Of a stretch of DNA of 64,000 nucleotides, positions 27,048-35,013 are shown piece by piece. The translations under genes and the position numbers were made by a program. The notes below the pieces were generated by a model. That model did no database searches, was not told the DNA's origin, and was given only the letters and a program-made list of their open reading frames with translations. This DNA comes from Agromyces laixinhei (GTDB lineage: Bacteria; Actinomycetota; Actinomycetes; Actinomycetales; Microbacteriaceae), in contig NZ_CP040872.1 of the NCBI RefSeq assembly GCF_006337065.1, forward strand, positions 3,373,204 to 3,437,203. The letters run 5' to 3'. How positions within the stretch are numbered: position 1 is the stretch's first letter; each line of letters begins with the position of its first letter.

Positions 27048-28484
27048 TCAGTATCCAGCGGTCGACGGCACGACGGATGCCACGTGCTCGCCGACCGCCG
27101 CTTGGGCACCGTCCGCCGCGTGCACGCTCACCGGCTGAGCGAGCCCGAGATGTTCGCGCAGTGTCTCGCCCTCGTACTCGGTCCGCATGATTCCCCGGCG
27201 CGCCAGCTCGGGCACGACCCGGAATGCGAACTCCTCGAACTGCTGGGGCTGCACCGCGGACAGCACGTTGAATCCGTCGACCGCCCCTGCGTCGCCCCAC
27301 GCTTCGAACTCGGCGGCGATGTCGTCGGGTGTGCCGACGATCATCGAGGCGTTGACGGAGGCGGCGACGACGAGGTGGCGCAGCGTCGGCGGTCGTTCGC
27401 CGGAGGGGTTTCGCCCGGTGCGTTCGGCCACGATCTCGACGAGCTCCTGCCCGGCGGCGCTGAACTCGGCGACGAGCGGCGGCGACACGGCCCGGTCGGG
27501 CGAGAGCCCCGCGAGATCGAGGCCCACGAGTTGCGAGAGCTGCGCGAGCGAACGGTGCGGGGGAAAGCCGGCGGGCGCGCCGTCCGGCCAGTCCTCGGCG
27601 ATCTGCACGAGTTCGCTGAGCTCATCGGCGATCGACTGGGCGTGCTCGCGGGTCTCCCCCACGATCGGCAGCACGGGCGCGATGACCTTGAGCGTGCGGT
27701 CGTCGCGGCCCGACTCGAAGGCGAGCGAACGCAGCTCCTCGCGGATCGCGATCGCCTGCTGACGGTCGCCGACGGCGACGAGCGCGAGGTCGGCGCTCTG
27801 CGCGGCGAACAACCGCGACCGGGGCGAGATACCGGCGTGCACGATCGGCAGGTGCCCCTGCACGGGGCGGGGCACGTTGAGCGGGCCGGCCACGCTGAGG
27901 TGCTCGCCGTGGAAGTCGGTCGGGTGCAGCTTCTGCGGGTCGAGGTACACGCCGCGCGCGGCATCCGCGACGATCGCGTCGTCGTCGAACGAGTCCCAGA
28001 GGCGGCGCAGCACGATCTCGAACTCGACCGCGCGGTCGTGCCGTGACCGGTTCAGGGCGTGGAAGTCGGCGCCGTGGTTCGCCGCGGCGCGCGGCTCGCC
28101 GCCCGTCACGAGGTTGAGCCCGGCGCGGCCCCCCGAGAGCAGGTCGGCCGAGGCCGTTGCGCGGGCGAGCGTGTACGGGTCGGAGTAGCTCGTGTTCGCG
28201 GTCGCGATGAGGCCGATGCGGCTCGTCACGCCCGCGAGGTAGGTGATCGCCGCGATCGGGTCGACGCGGGCGACGAGGTAGGGGTCCTGGAATTCGAGGT
28301 CGGGCCCCGTCGCGAGCCAGTCTCCGAAGAAGAGGTAGTCGAGGCGCGCCCCCTCCGCGACCTCGGCGGCACGCCTCAGCACGGCCGCGTCACCGCGCGG
28401 GTCGCGGTGGGCACCCGGGTAGCGCCAGCCCGAAGGGTACGCCCCGATGGCCCTGACCATCGCGCCGATGATGAGTCGTGTCAT
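27048..28484 (-). CDS. LLM-class flavin-dependent monooxygenase (NtaA/SnaA/DszA type)
   Basis: 478 residues. LDYLFFGDWLATG, SADLLSGGRAGLNLVTG (family signature) and NHGADF match the FMNH2-dependent NtaA/SnaA/DszA group of the bacterial-luciferase superfamily. These two-component enzymes need a separate flavin reductase, absent from this window. The substrate (chelator, sulfone, alkane sulfonate or other) is not readable. The C terminus beyond about 440 is a low-complexity Ala/Val tail. A TCACACGTGTCA-like site (core 28542-28549) lies upstream. The neighbouring class V PLP enzyme may act on its product. Confidence 0.85.
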   Translation of the reverse strand: MTRLIIGAMVRAIGAYPSGWRYPGAHRDPRGDAAVLRRAAEVAEGARLDYLFFGDWLATGPDLEFQDPYLVARVDPIAAITYLAGVTSRIGLIATANTSYSDPYTLARATASADLLSGGRAGLNLVTGGEPRAAANHGADFHALNRSRHDRAVEFEIVLRRLWDSFDDDAIVADAARGVYLDPQKLHPTDFHGEHLSVAGPLNVPRPVQGHLPIVHAGISPRSRLFAAQSADLALVAVGDRQQAIAIREELRSLAFESGRDDRTLKVIAPVLPIVGETREHAQSIADELSELVQIAEDWPDGAPAGFPPHRSLAQLSQLVGLDLAGLSPDRAVSPPLVAEFSAAGQELVEIVAERTGRNPSGERPPTLRHLVVAASVNASMIVGTPDDIAAEFEAWGDAGAVDGFNVLSAVQPQQFEEFAFRVVPELARRGIMRTEYEGETLREHLGLAQPVSVHAADGAQAAVGEHVASVVPSTAGY

Positions 28485-28612
28485 GTCGACCTCCTGACCC
28501 GACGGTAGAGAGCGCGAGCGGATGCCGCGAGGCCCGCCGTCACACGTGTCAACGCGAGGTCACGCGGCGTCACCGAAGGGGCGGCGCTCGAGCAGACTTG
28601 CATCATCGCAAT

Positions 28613-28642
28613 GACACAACTTGTGCTACCTTGACGACACAA
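28613..28642. promoter_or_regulatory. Candidate GntR operator before the membrane protein gene
   Basis: CACAA-C-TTGTG (28615-28625) is a small inverted repeat, and GACACAA recurs at about 28613-28619 and 28635-28641. It lies 20-50 bp before the membrane-protein start. YtrA-type GntR regulators, such as the one encoded by the next gene, usually bind just upstream of their own operon. Confidence 0.45.
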
Positions 28643-28660
28643 AGCGAATGGAGCGCCGAC

Positions 28661-29710
28661 ATGCCACAGGTCACGATCCGACCGATCCCACCGGAAGCAC
28701 TCCTCGAGGTGCTGCTGCACCTCCCCCTCTTCTCCCTCGTCATCGCTGCGGTGATCGCCGCGATCGTGCTCGTGCTGCGACGCGCGCGTCCAGCGGATTC
28801 CGGCGGGCGCAACGCGCTCGGCCCGCGGGCGAACGATCCCACCAGGTCGTCGCGCTACCGACCCGAACACCTCGCGCTCGCACTCGGGGCGATCGTCGTC
28901 ATCGTTGCGTACGGCGCCGAGAACATCGTGCGCGGCTACCTCGTTCAGCTCGTCAACGTCGTCGAATGGTGGCAATACGCGACGCCGGTCTTCGCCGCGA
29001 TGCTCGTGATCGCCGCGGTACTCGCGCTCGTCATCCTTCGCAAGCAGGTGCCCGAACAGCCGGCGCCCTCCAACGTACGTCGCACCTGGACGACGTTCGG
29101 GCCTCGCGGGGGCATCGTCGGCGCGCTCCTCGCATCGGTCGCGCTCGTCGGGACGACCGTCGCGGCGGGACTCGCCTCATCGCCCGACGCCGATGGCCGA
29201 TGGATCCACCTCGTGCTCACCGCGCCGAACGCCTCCGTCGACGCGGTGCGGCCGTGGTTCTACGGCTGGGCGTTCGGGGTGCCCGTGCTCGTCTGCACCG
29301 CTGCACTGGCGGTCGTCGTGTGGCTCACCCTTCGCAGCAACGCCGCGCGGCCGTTCCTCCGACCTGACACGATCACCGGGGAGACGATCGCCCGCGCCGA
29401 GGTCGCGAGCGGCACTGTCTCGATCGGCACAGCCGGCATGCTGCTCGCACTCGGCGGAGCGTGGCGATTCATCGCACGGTCGGGTTCGCTCGCCAATCTC
29501 GAGATCGAGGGGGTGCCGGGAACCTTCGACATCACGTGGCGATACGCCGAATTCGCCGTGGCAGGGGGCTGGCTCGCGCCCGTGGCCGAAGTCGTCGCCT
29601 TCGTGCTCCTGCTCCTCGTCGCGAGCCGTTTGCGACGGCGCCCCCGCCCTGCTTCACCTGCCTCGCCGAACCCGGCCACCCTCGCACGCGAATCGGCATC
29701 GGCCCGATGA
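28661..29710 (+). CDS. Polytopic membrane protein of unknown function
   Basis: 349 residues with about seven hydrophobic segments, for example LFSLVIAAVIAAIVLVLR (25-42), LALALGAIVVIVAYG, FAAMLVIAAVLALVIL, GALLASVALVGTTVAAGL, VLVCTAALAVVVWLTL and VVAFVLLLLVA near the end. No transporter or enzyme motif is recognised. The ATG at 28661 is chosen from a longer frame because GGAG lies upstream and the extension has no membrane character. The stop overlaps the GntR start (ATGA), so the pair is co-expressed and the GntR protein probably controls this gene. Confidence 0.75.
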   Translation: MPQVTIRPIPPEALLEVLLHLPLFSLVIAAVIAAIVLVLRRARPADSGGRNALGPRANDPTRSSRYRPEHLALALGAIVVIVAYGAENIVRGYLVQLVNVVEWWQYATPVFAAMLVIAAVLALVILRKQVPEQPAPSNVRRTWTTFGPRGGIVGALLASVALVGTTVAAGLASSPDADGRWIHLVLTAPNASVDAVRPWFYGWAFGVPVLVCTAALAVVVWLTLRSNAARPFLRPDTITGETIARAEVASGTVSIGTAGMLLALGGAWRFIARSGSLANLEIEGVPGTFDITWRYAEFAVAGGWLAPVAEVVAFVLLLLVASRLRRRPRPASPASPNPATLARESASAR

Positions 29711-30093
29711 ACGGCCTGACGAACGGCCTGACAAGCTCCCCGGCGCCCCGGCCTCCGGCTGCTGAGGGCGGTCCGGCGATGGACATCTACCACCAGTTCC
29801 GCGGAATGATCGTGTCGGGGCAGCTCGGCGCCGGCGAACGACTGCCCACGGTTCGGCAGACCGCCGCCGATCTCGGGGTCGCCCCTGGCACCGCCGCGAA
29901 GGCGTACAAGTTGCTCGAACTCGGGGGGTTCGTCGTCACCCGCACGGCGGCGGGCACTCGGGTCGCCGAGTCGGCGGCGGTGCTTCCCGGCACGGTCGTC
30001 CGGCGGCTCCGCGATCTCGCCGCCGAGGCCGAAGCGTCCGGCAGCAGCCTCGACGATGTCGTGAACGCGCTCCGGGCAGTCTGGCGCTCCTGA
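29707..30093 (+). CDS. YtrA-type short GntR family regulator
   Basis: 128 residues. The GntR winged helix is IYHQFRGMIVSGQLGAGERL, PTVRQTAADLGVAPGTAAKA, YKLLELGGFVVTRTAAGTRV, followed by only about 45 residues, the compact YtrA layout without a large effector domain. The ATG at 29707 overlaps the membrane-protein stop by 4 bp, which supports it over the later Met at 29779; the first 24 residues are an unstructured extension. It probably regulates its own two-gene operon. Confidence 0.85.
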   Translation: MNGLTNGLTSSPAPRPPAAEGGPAMDIYHQFRGMIVSGQLGAGERLPTVRQTAADLGVAPGTAAKAYKLLELGGFVVTRTAAGTRVAESAAVLPGTVVRRLRDLAAEAEASGSSLDDVVNALRAVWRS

Positions 30094-30119
30094 CCCGGCT
30101 CGACGGCTCGCCGCGATTT

Positions 30120-30185
30120 CGAGGAGATCGGCGATTCCGAGGATGGTCGGGCCCCGATCCGTCCTCGGAATCGCCGATCTCCTCG
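30120..30185. terminator. Perfect 24-bp inverted repeat, probable terminator
   Basis: Arms 30120-30143 (beginning CGAGGAGATCGGCGATTCCG) and 30162-30185 are exact complements, with an 18-base loop that contains TCGGGCCCCGA and can fold again. It starts 27 bp after the GntR stop and lies upstream of the Stealth gene. There is no U-tract, as is common in high-GC actinobacteria. Its length and perfection also fit a mobile or repeated palindrome. Confidence 0.7.
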
Positions 30186-30248
30186 CGACGTACAATCAGA
30201 TCACCGCGCAATCCGCGCCCCCGCCCACCCCCTGGAGGCCACTGCTTC

Positions 30249-31925
30249 GTGACGAGACCCGACCGCGATCGAACCCCTGACCGGCAGCACGACGGAAACG
30301 CATTCGCGAAGAGGGAGACGACGCCCGCCCCGCCGATGCGTCTCTCCGATGCGTCAGAACTCGTGCTCGTGGCATCCGCCGGTCGGCCGCCCCGTTTCGA
30401 TCGCGACGATCTCGTGCTGCGCAAGGGCCAGTACGCGCTGCGCAACGGCCACATGACCCCGCAGGAGTCGATGGCCGAAGACCTGCTCGAGCTCGGCGCA
30501 GCGCTCGACGCCGCCGACATCCCGTTCCTGCTCGTGCGGGGCAACGACGACCGCCCGATCATCGCGGTCGACCGAGCCGAGCGCAAGACCGTGGCCCGCA
30601 TCTTCGCCGAGGCCTTCGCCGACGAGCCGTTCTACGCATCGACCCTCGCCCCGAAGCGCGCTGCGCAGACCCACGCAGTGCTGCTCGCCGACGGGCGGCT
30701 CTCGGCCGGGCGCAAGCCCACCGTGCTGCGGGTCTACCGCCCGCGCGTCGAGCCGATCGGTCGCCTGCGCTACGGCAGCGAGACGGGCGTGCAGCTCGAG
30801 TTCTGGCGCTTCGGCGACGAGACCATCGAGGCGCCGGCCGAGAACGTGCTGATGCGCCGCACCCTCCAGCGTTCGGAGACGACCGAAGCCGTCGTGCACC
30901 TGCACGGACGCGACTGGCCGACCCTCGAGCACATGTGGGAACCCCTCGCGAGCGACGTCGACTTCGAGATCGACATGGTGTTCTCGTGGGTCGACGGATC
31001 GAACGCCGACTTCGTCCGTGAGCGCGCGAAGCGCATGGCCGACCACGTCGTCGGCGAGGGCGACGACTCCGCGGCCCGATACCGGCAGATCGACGAGCTG
31101 AAGTACGCGCTGCGCTCGGTGCACCTCTTCGCGCCGTGGGTGCGCCGCATCTTCATCGCCACCGACTCCCCCGCACCCGCCTGGCTCGCCAAGCACCCGA
31201 AGGTCACGATCGTGCGCAGCGAAGAGATGTTCGCCGACCCCTCGGTGCTGCCGACGCACAACTCGCACGCGGTCGAGAGCCAGTTGCATCACATCGACGG
31301 TCTCGCCGAGCACTTCCTCTACTCGAACGACGACATGTTCTTCGGCCGGGCTCTCAGCCCCTCGCTGTTCTTCTCTCCCGGCGGCATCACGAAATTCGTC
31401 GAGGCCGGCACTCGCATCGGACTCGGCCGGGCCCACTCGGGCCGCAGCGGCTTCGAGAACGCAGCCCGCGTGAACCGGGCCCTTCTGCGCGAACGCTTCG
31501 GCAAGGTCACGACGCGCCACCTCGAGCATTGCGCGGCGCCCCTGCGCAAGAGCGTCATGGCCGAGCTCGAGGCCGCGTTCCCCGAGGAGTTCCGCCGCAC
31601 GGCCGCGAGCCGCTTCCGCTCGGCGACCGACATCTCGGTGACGAACTCGCTCTACCACTACTACGCGCTGCTCGCCGGGCATGCCGTCGCGCAGACCGAT
31701 GCGCGGGTCAAGTACGTCGAGACGACGCTGCGCCAGGCGCTGCCCGCGATGGACGAACTCGTGAAGCACCGCGACCACGACATGTTCTGCTTGAACGACG
31801 GCAGCTTCCCCGAGATCTCCGACGACGAGCGCATCGCGGCCGTCACCGACTTCCTCGAGCGCTACTTCCCGTTCCCTGCACCGTGGGAGAAGGCGTCGAC
31901 GGATGCCTCGGAGCTCATCGCCTGA
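30249..31925 (+). CDS. Stealth family sugar-phosphotransferase
   Basis: 558 residues, GTG start with GGAGG upstream. It shows the Stealth conserved regions: CR1 IDMVFSWVDGSNADF (241-255), CR2 RYRQIDELKYALRSVHLFAP with FIATDSP and FLYSNDDMFFGR, CR3 around NSLYHYYAL, and a short CR4 near MFCLNDGSFPEI. These enzymes transfer hexose-1-phosphate or GlcNAc-1-phosphate to build phosphodiester-linked capsules or wall polymers, and are related to human GlcNAc-1-phosphotransferase. The N-terminal 230 residues are an extra module of nucleotidyltransferase-like look. Its 3' end overlaps the convergent dedA-type gene by 64 bp. A TagE-like transferase lies 6 kb away. Confidence 0.88.
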   Translation: MTRPDRDRTPDRQHDGNAFAKRETTPAPPMRLSDASELVLVASAGRPPRFDRDDLVLRKGQYALRNGHMTPQESMAEDLLELGAALDAADIPFLLVRGNDDRPIIAVDRAERKTVARIFAEAFADEPFYASTLAPKRAAQTHAVLLADGRLSAGRKPTVLRVYRPRVEPIGRLRYGSETGVQLEFWRFGDETIEAPAENVLMRRTLQRSETTEAVVHLHGRDWPTLEHMWEPLASDVDFEIDMVFSWVDGSNADFVRERAKRMADHVVGEGDDSAARYRQIDELKYALRSVHLFAPWVRRIFIATDSPAPAWLAKHPKVTIVRSEEMFADPSVLPTHNSHAVESQLHHIDGLAEHFLYSNDDMFFGRALSPSLFFSPGGITKFVEAGTRIGLGRAHSGRSGFENAARVNRALLRERFGKVTTRHLEHCAAPLRKSVMAELEAAFPEEFRRTAASRFRSATDISVTNSLYHYYALLAGHAVAQTDARVKYVETTLRQALPAMDELVKHRDHDMFCLNDGSFPEISDDERIAAVTDFLERYFPFPAPWEKASTDASELIA

Positions 31926-32590
31926 GCGCTGACGAGGTCATCGGCGTCACCGCCCGGATCCACCGCGACATCCGCCCGTCTCTGCCCGCCTCGCCCTCTC
32001 AGCCACCGGATCACGAGGTCGACGGCCGCGCCGACGACCGCCGCGAAGACGATCGCGACGACCACGGCGAGGAGCGGCTGGTCGTGCATCCAGTGTCCGG
32101 CGACGAGTCCGATCACCGTCGAGTAGGCCGCCCAGGTCAGCCCCGCGACGGCCGACAACGGAATGAAGCGCCGCCGCGGATACCGGGTCGCCCCGGCCGT
32201 CATGTTGACTGCGATGCGCCCCACCGGAATGTAGCGTGCCGTGAAGATCAGGAGCGCGCCGCGGCGGTCGAGCCCTCGGCTCGCCCACTCGACCGTGCGC
32301 ACGACCCTGGCTCTGCGCATCCATCGAAAGCGAGTGAGGCCGATGCGTCGACCTGCCTCGAACGCGATGTTGTCGCCGGCCATCGCGCCGAGAGCGGCAG
32401 CCGCGACGAGCAGGAGCATGTGCGGAGATCCGGTCGATGCCGAGACCGCTGCGGCCGCGACCACGACCGTTTCACTCGGAATCGGCGGAAAGAACCCGTC
32501 GATCAGGCAGACGAGCACGACCACGAAGTAGACCCACGGCGATCCCGCGAGCGTCGCGACGGTGTCGTTCAGCACCTGGATGAGGTCCAT
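31862..32590 (-). CDS. DedA family membrane protein
   Basis: 242 residues. IDGFFPPIPSETVVVAA is the DedA G-x-x-x-P-x-P-S-E motif, and FTARYIPVGRIAVNMTAGATR is the second conserved block with its essential Arg and Pro. About five membrane segments are present. DedA/VTT proteins act as lipid scramblases or undecaprenyl-phosphate flippases and affect envelope charge and pH tolerance. The start at 32590 is chosen over an upstream frame extension for the family-like MDLIQVLNDTV N terminus. The last 20 codons are antisense to the end of the Stealth gene. Confidence 0.88.
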   Translation of the reverse strand: MDLIQVLNDTVATLAGSPWVYFVVVLVCLIDGFFPPIPSETVVVAAAAVSASTGSPHMLLLVAAAALGAMAGDNIAFEAGRRIGLTRFRWMRRARVVRTVEWASRGLDRRGALLIFTARYIPVGRIAVNMTAGATRYPRRRFIPLSAVAGLTWAAYSTVIGLVAGHWMHDQPLLAVVVAIVFAAVVGAAVDLVIRWLRGRGGQRRADVAVDPGGDADDLVSAQAMSSEASVDAFSHGAGNGK

Positions 32591-32730
32591 GTTCCTGCTT
32601 TCTCTCGAGATCTCCGGAGCCGGCGATCGATGCAGCGGATGCCACGGCCGCACCCCTCACGGCCGACGACCATGCATGACGCTATGAAGCATCCGACCGC
32701 TTGTGCGCCCGACGAACGTCGCCGATCACC

Positions 32731-32887
32731 CCTGACGTTCGTCAGGGACATGCTCGGGGCCGGCAGGTCGTGGCACGTCCCAAGCCTCGCGTCGGCGGCG
32801 GCCGCGCCCCATCCGGCGGGCGACCGGATCGCCCCGGGGGAATACCCCCGGGTTCTCCGGTCACCGATGCTCCTGACGTTCGTCAGG
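32731..32887. promoter_or_regulatory. Twin palindromes CCTGACGTTCGTCAGG and a central hairpin
   Basis: The 16-bp palindrome CCTGACGTTCGTCAGG occurs identically at 32731-32746 and 32872-32887, 141 bp apart. Between them CCCGGGGG-AATA-CCCCCGGG (32833-32852) forms a hairpin. All lie in the 331-base gap between the divergent dedA-type gene (start 32590) and the sensor kinase (start 32922), which holds no other gene. The second site is 34 bp before the kinase start. Best guess: binding sites for the adjacent NarL-type response regulator. Confidence 0.65.
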
Positions 32888-32921
32888 TGTACGCGCACGT
32901 GCCGCTGCCTACGATGAATGG

Positions 32922-34346
32922 ATGCCCGAGCACATTCCCGGCGACGATCGCACCACTCTGCGGAGTGAACTCCCGGGCGCTGCCGCGCTCGTTCTCGCGA
33001 CCGCGTCGATGCTGCCGGTCGCACGATGGGGCGACTCGACGGTGCTGCTCTTGATCGTGCCGGCCGCCGCCGCGTCGTACTGGGCCGGCCGGAGGATGCA
33101 CTCGCTCGCCCTGGCGCTGTCGGCGCTGGGCTTCGGCATGCTCGTGGCCCTGCCCGCTTCGTACACCCTGCCGGGAGGCGCTCCGCTCGGCGACTGGCTG
33201 GTCTGCCTCGGGCTCGTGTTCGCGTGTGTCACGCTGCCGTGGTGGATCGGCCGATACCGCCTGCTTCGAGCCGAGCAACGGCGGCGCGACAGCGCCATCA
33301 TCGCCGAGCGCGCGCAGTCCGACGAGCGTGCACGCATCGCCGACGACCTGCACGACACCCTCGGCCACGAACTCGCGCTGATCGCGGTACAGGCGGGAGC
33401 GCTCGAGCTCGATTCCGACGTCGAAGCCGGGCACCGCGATCGGTTCGGCGAGCTCCGGGAAGCAGCCGTGCGAGCGAGCGAGCGCCTCCGCGAGGTCGTG
33501 GCACTCACCCGGAGCCCGGATGAAACGCCGTCGCTCGATCCCGTCGGCCACGGCATCGACGCGCTCGTCGCACGGGCGCGAACCGCGGGCATGGATGTGC
33601 GGTTCACGCACGACGGGGGTGCCCCGCAGAACGGAGAGAGCGGCAGGAGGGTCGCGCCCATCATCCACGAGACGATGCTGCGGATCGTGCGAGAGGGCCT
33701 GACGAACGCGGCACGACATGCACCCGGCGCCATCGTCGACGTCTCGGTCGTGTACGGCGCCGAGACGGTCGAGCTCGGGGTCGTCAACGACGCGTCACCG
33801 GCCAGCGTGACGGCCGACAGCCCCGGTGGCGGCCACGGCGTGCCGAGTCTTCGCGAACGCGCCCGCCTCGTCGGCGGCACGTTGCGAGCCGAGGCGCGGC
33901 CGTCCGGCGGATTCGAGCTCAGCGCGATGCTCCCCCGAACCTGGACCGCGCCGGCGCTGGAGGCCGGCACCGAACCGGAGTTCGTCTCGAGTGCACGGTT
34001 CGCCCGCAGGCGCCTGCTGCAGACGGCGATCGTGCCCGCGGCGATCGCGGTCGCCATCCTGGTCGCGCTCATCGCCGTGCAGATGGTCACCTACGCCCAG
34101 ACCGCCCTCTCGCCCGAGACCTTCGAGTCGCTGCATGTCGGTCAGCCCTCTGACGAGATCGCGCCGCTCCTCCCGCCCGGCGTACCGTCGCCGCCCCCGA
34201 TCGTCGACGAGGCGCCGGCACCCGACGGGGCAGACTGCGCGTACTTCTCGGCGAAGCAAGGCTGGCTGCACTTCACGGATGCCACCTACCGCCTCTGCTT
34301 CGCCGACGGGGCGCTGGTCGCGAAAGACCTGCTGGAGGTCGAATGA
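32922..34346 (+). CDS. Sensor histidine kinase with extra C-terminal membrane and extracytoplasmic domain
   Basis: 474 residues. Four N-terminal membrane segments (about 20-110) lead to a HisKA_3 domain with phospho-acceptor His144 in RARIADDLHDTLGHELAL, then a HATPase with N-box REGLTNAARHAPGA and GGGHGVPSLRERARLVGGTL. Uniquely, the kinase does not end there: a membrane helix (about 367-389) and an 85-residue outside domain with two Cys (DCAYF, YRLCF) follow. The domain FESLHVGQPSDEIAPLLPP resembles SmpA/BamE-like small folds. The stop overlaps the response-regulator start (ATGA), so they form one system. The signal is unknown; envelope stress is likely from context. Confidence 0.88.
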   Translation: MPEHIPGDDRTTLRSELPGAAALVLATASMLPVARWGDSTVLLLIVPAAAASYWAGRRMHSLALALSALGFGMLVALPASYTLPGGAPLGDWLVCLGLVFACVTLPWWIGRYRLLRAEQRRRDSAIIAERAQSDERARIADDLHDTLGHELALIAVQAGALELDSDVEAGHRDRFGELREAAVRASERLREVVALTRSPDETPSLDPVGHGIDALVARARTAGMDVRFTHDGGAPQNGESGRRVAPIIHETMLRIVREGLTNAARHAPGAIVDVSVVYGAETVELGVVNDASPASVTADSPGGGHGVPSLRERARLVGGTLRAEARPSGGFELSAMLPRTWTAPALEAGTEPEFVSSARFARRRLLQTAIVPAAIAVAILVALIAVQMVTYAQTALSPETFESLHVGQPSDEIAPLLPPGVPSPPPIVDEAPAPDGADCAYFSAKQGWLHFTDATYRLCFADGALVAKDLLEVE

Positions 34347-35008
34347 TCCGCGTGGTTCTCGCCGACGACGAGGTCATGATTCGCAGCGGCATCCGCTCGA
34401 TCCTCGAGTCGGATCCGCGCATCGAGGTCGTCGCCGAGGCCGGCGACGGCCGCGAGGCGGTCGAGCTCGTGCTGCGACACCGGCCCGACGTCGTCGTTCT
34501 CGACATCCGGATGCCGCTGCTCGACGGCCTCGCAGCGGCCGAAGAACTCGCAGGCGTCGCACCGTCGGCACGGGTCGTCATGCTCACCACATTCGGTGAA
34601 CAGGCGTACGTCGAACGCGCACTCGGCGACGGCGCCCTCGGCTTTCTGCTGAAGGCCGCCGACCCACGAGAATTGATCAACGGGGTCTGTGCGGTCGCGG
34701 GCGGCGCCGCCTACCTGTCACCCGAGATCACTCGCCGCGTGATCGCCTCCTACCGCGACCCCGATCGTGCGCGCGAGGCGCGAGCACGCGGCGCGGTGGC
34801 GGCCCTCAGCGAGCGGGAGCGCGACGTGCTCGCCCTGCTCGGCGCGGGCACGACCAACGCGGAGATCGGCTCGAGCCTCCACCTCGTCGAGGGCACGGTC
34901 AAGGGGCATGTGAGCTCGCTCATGCTGAAGCTCGGAGTCCGAAACCGGGTCGAAGCTGCGATCATCGCGCATCACGCGGGCATCGTCGCCGACGGAAGAG
35001 GTGAGTGA
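34343..35008 (+). CDS. NarL/FixJ family response regulator
   Basis: 221 residues. The receiver domain has the acidic pair in VLADDEVMIR, phospho-acceptor Asp54 in VVVLDIRMPLLDG, and conserved Thr and Lys in VVMLTTFGEQAYV and GFLLKAADP. The LuxR-type HTH (about 150-215) reads LSERERDVLALLGAGTTNAE, HLVEGTVKGHVSSLMLKLGV. It is coupled to the kinase by ATGA and should be phosphorylated by it. The two identical palindromes before the kinase gene are its probable binding sites. It ends 5 bp before the convergent cardiolipin synthase stop. Confidence 0.92.
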   Translation: MIRVVLADDEVMIRSGIRSILESDPRIEVVAEAGDGREAVELVLRHRPDVVVLDIRMPLLDGLAAAEELAGVAPSARVVMLTTFGEQAYVERALGDGALGFLLKAADPRELINGVCAVAGGAAYLSPEITRRVIASYRDPDRAREARARGAVAALSERERDVLALLGAGTTNAEIGSSLHLVEGTVKGHVSSLMLKLGVRNRVEAAIIAHHAGIVADGRGE

Positions 35009-35013
35009 GCGCG

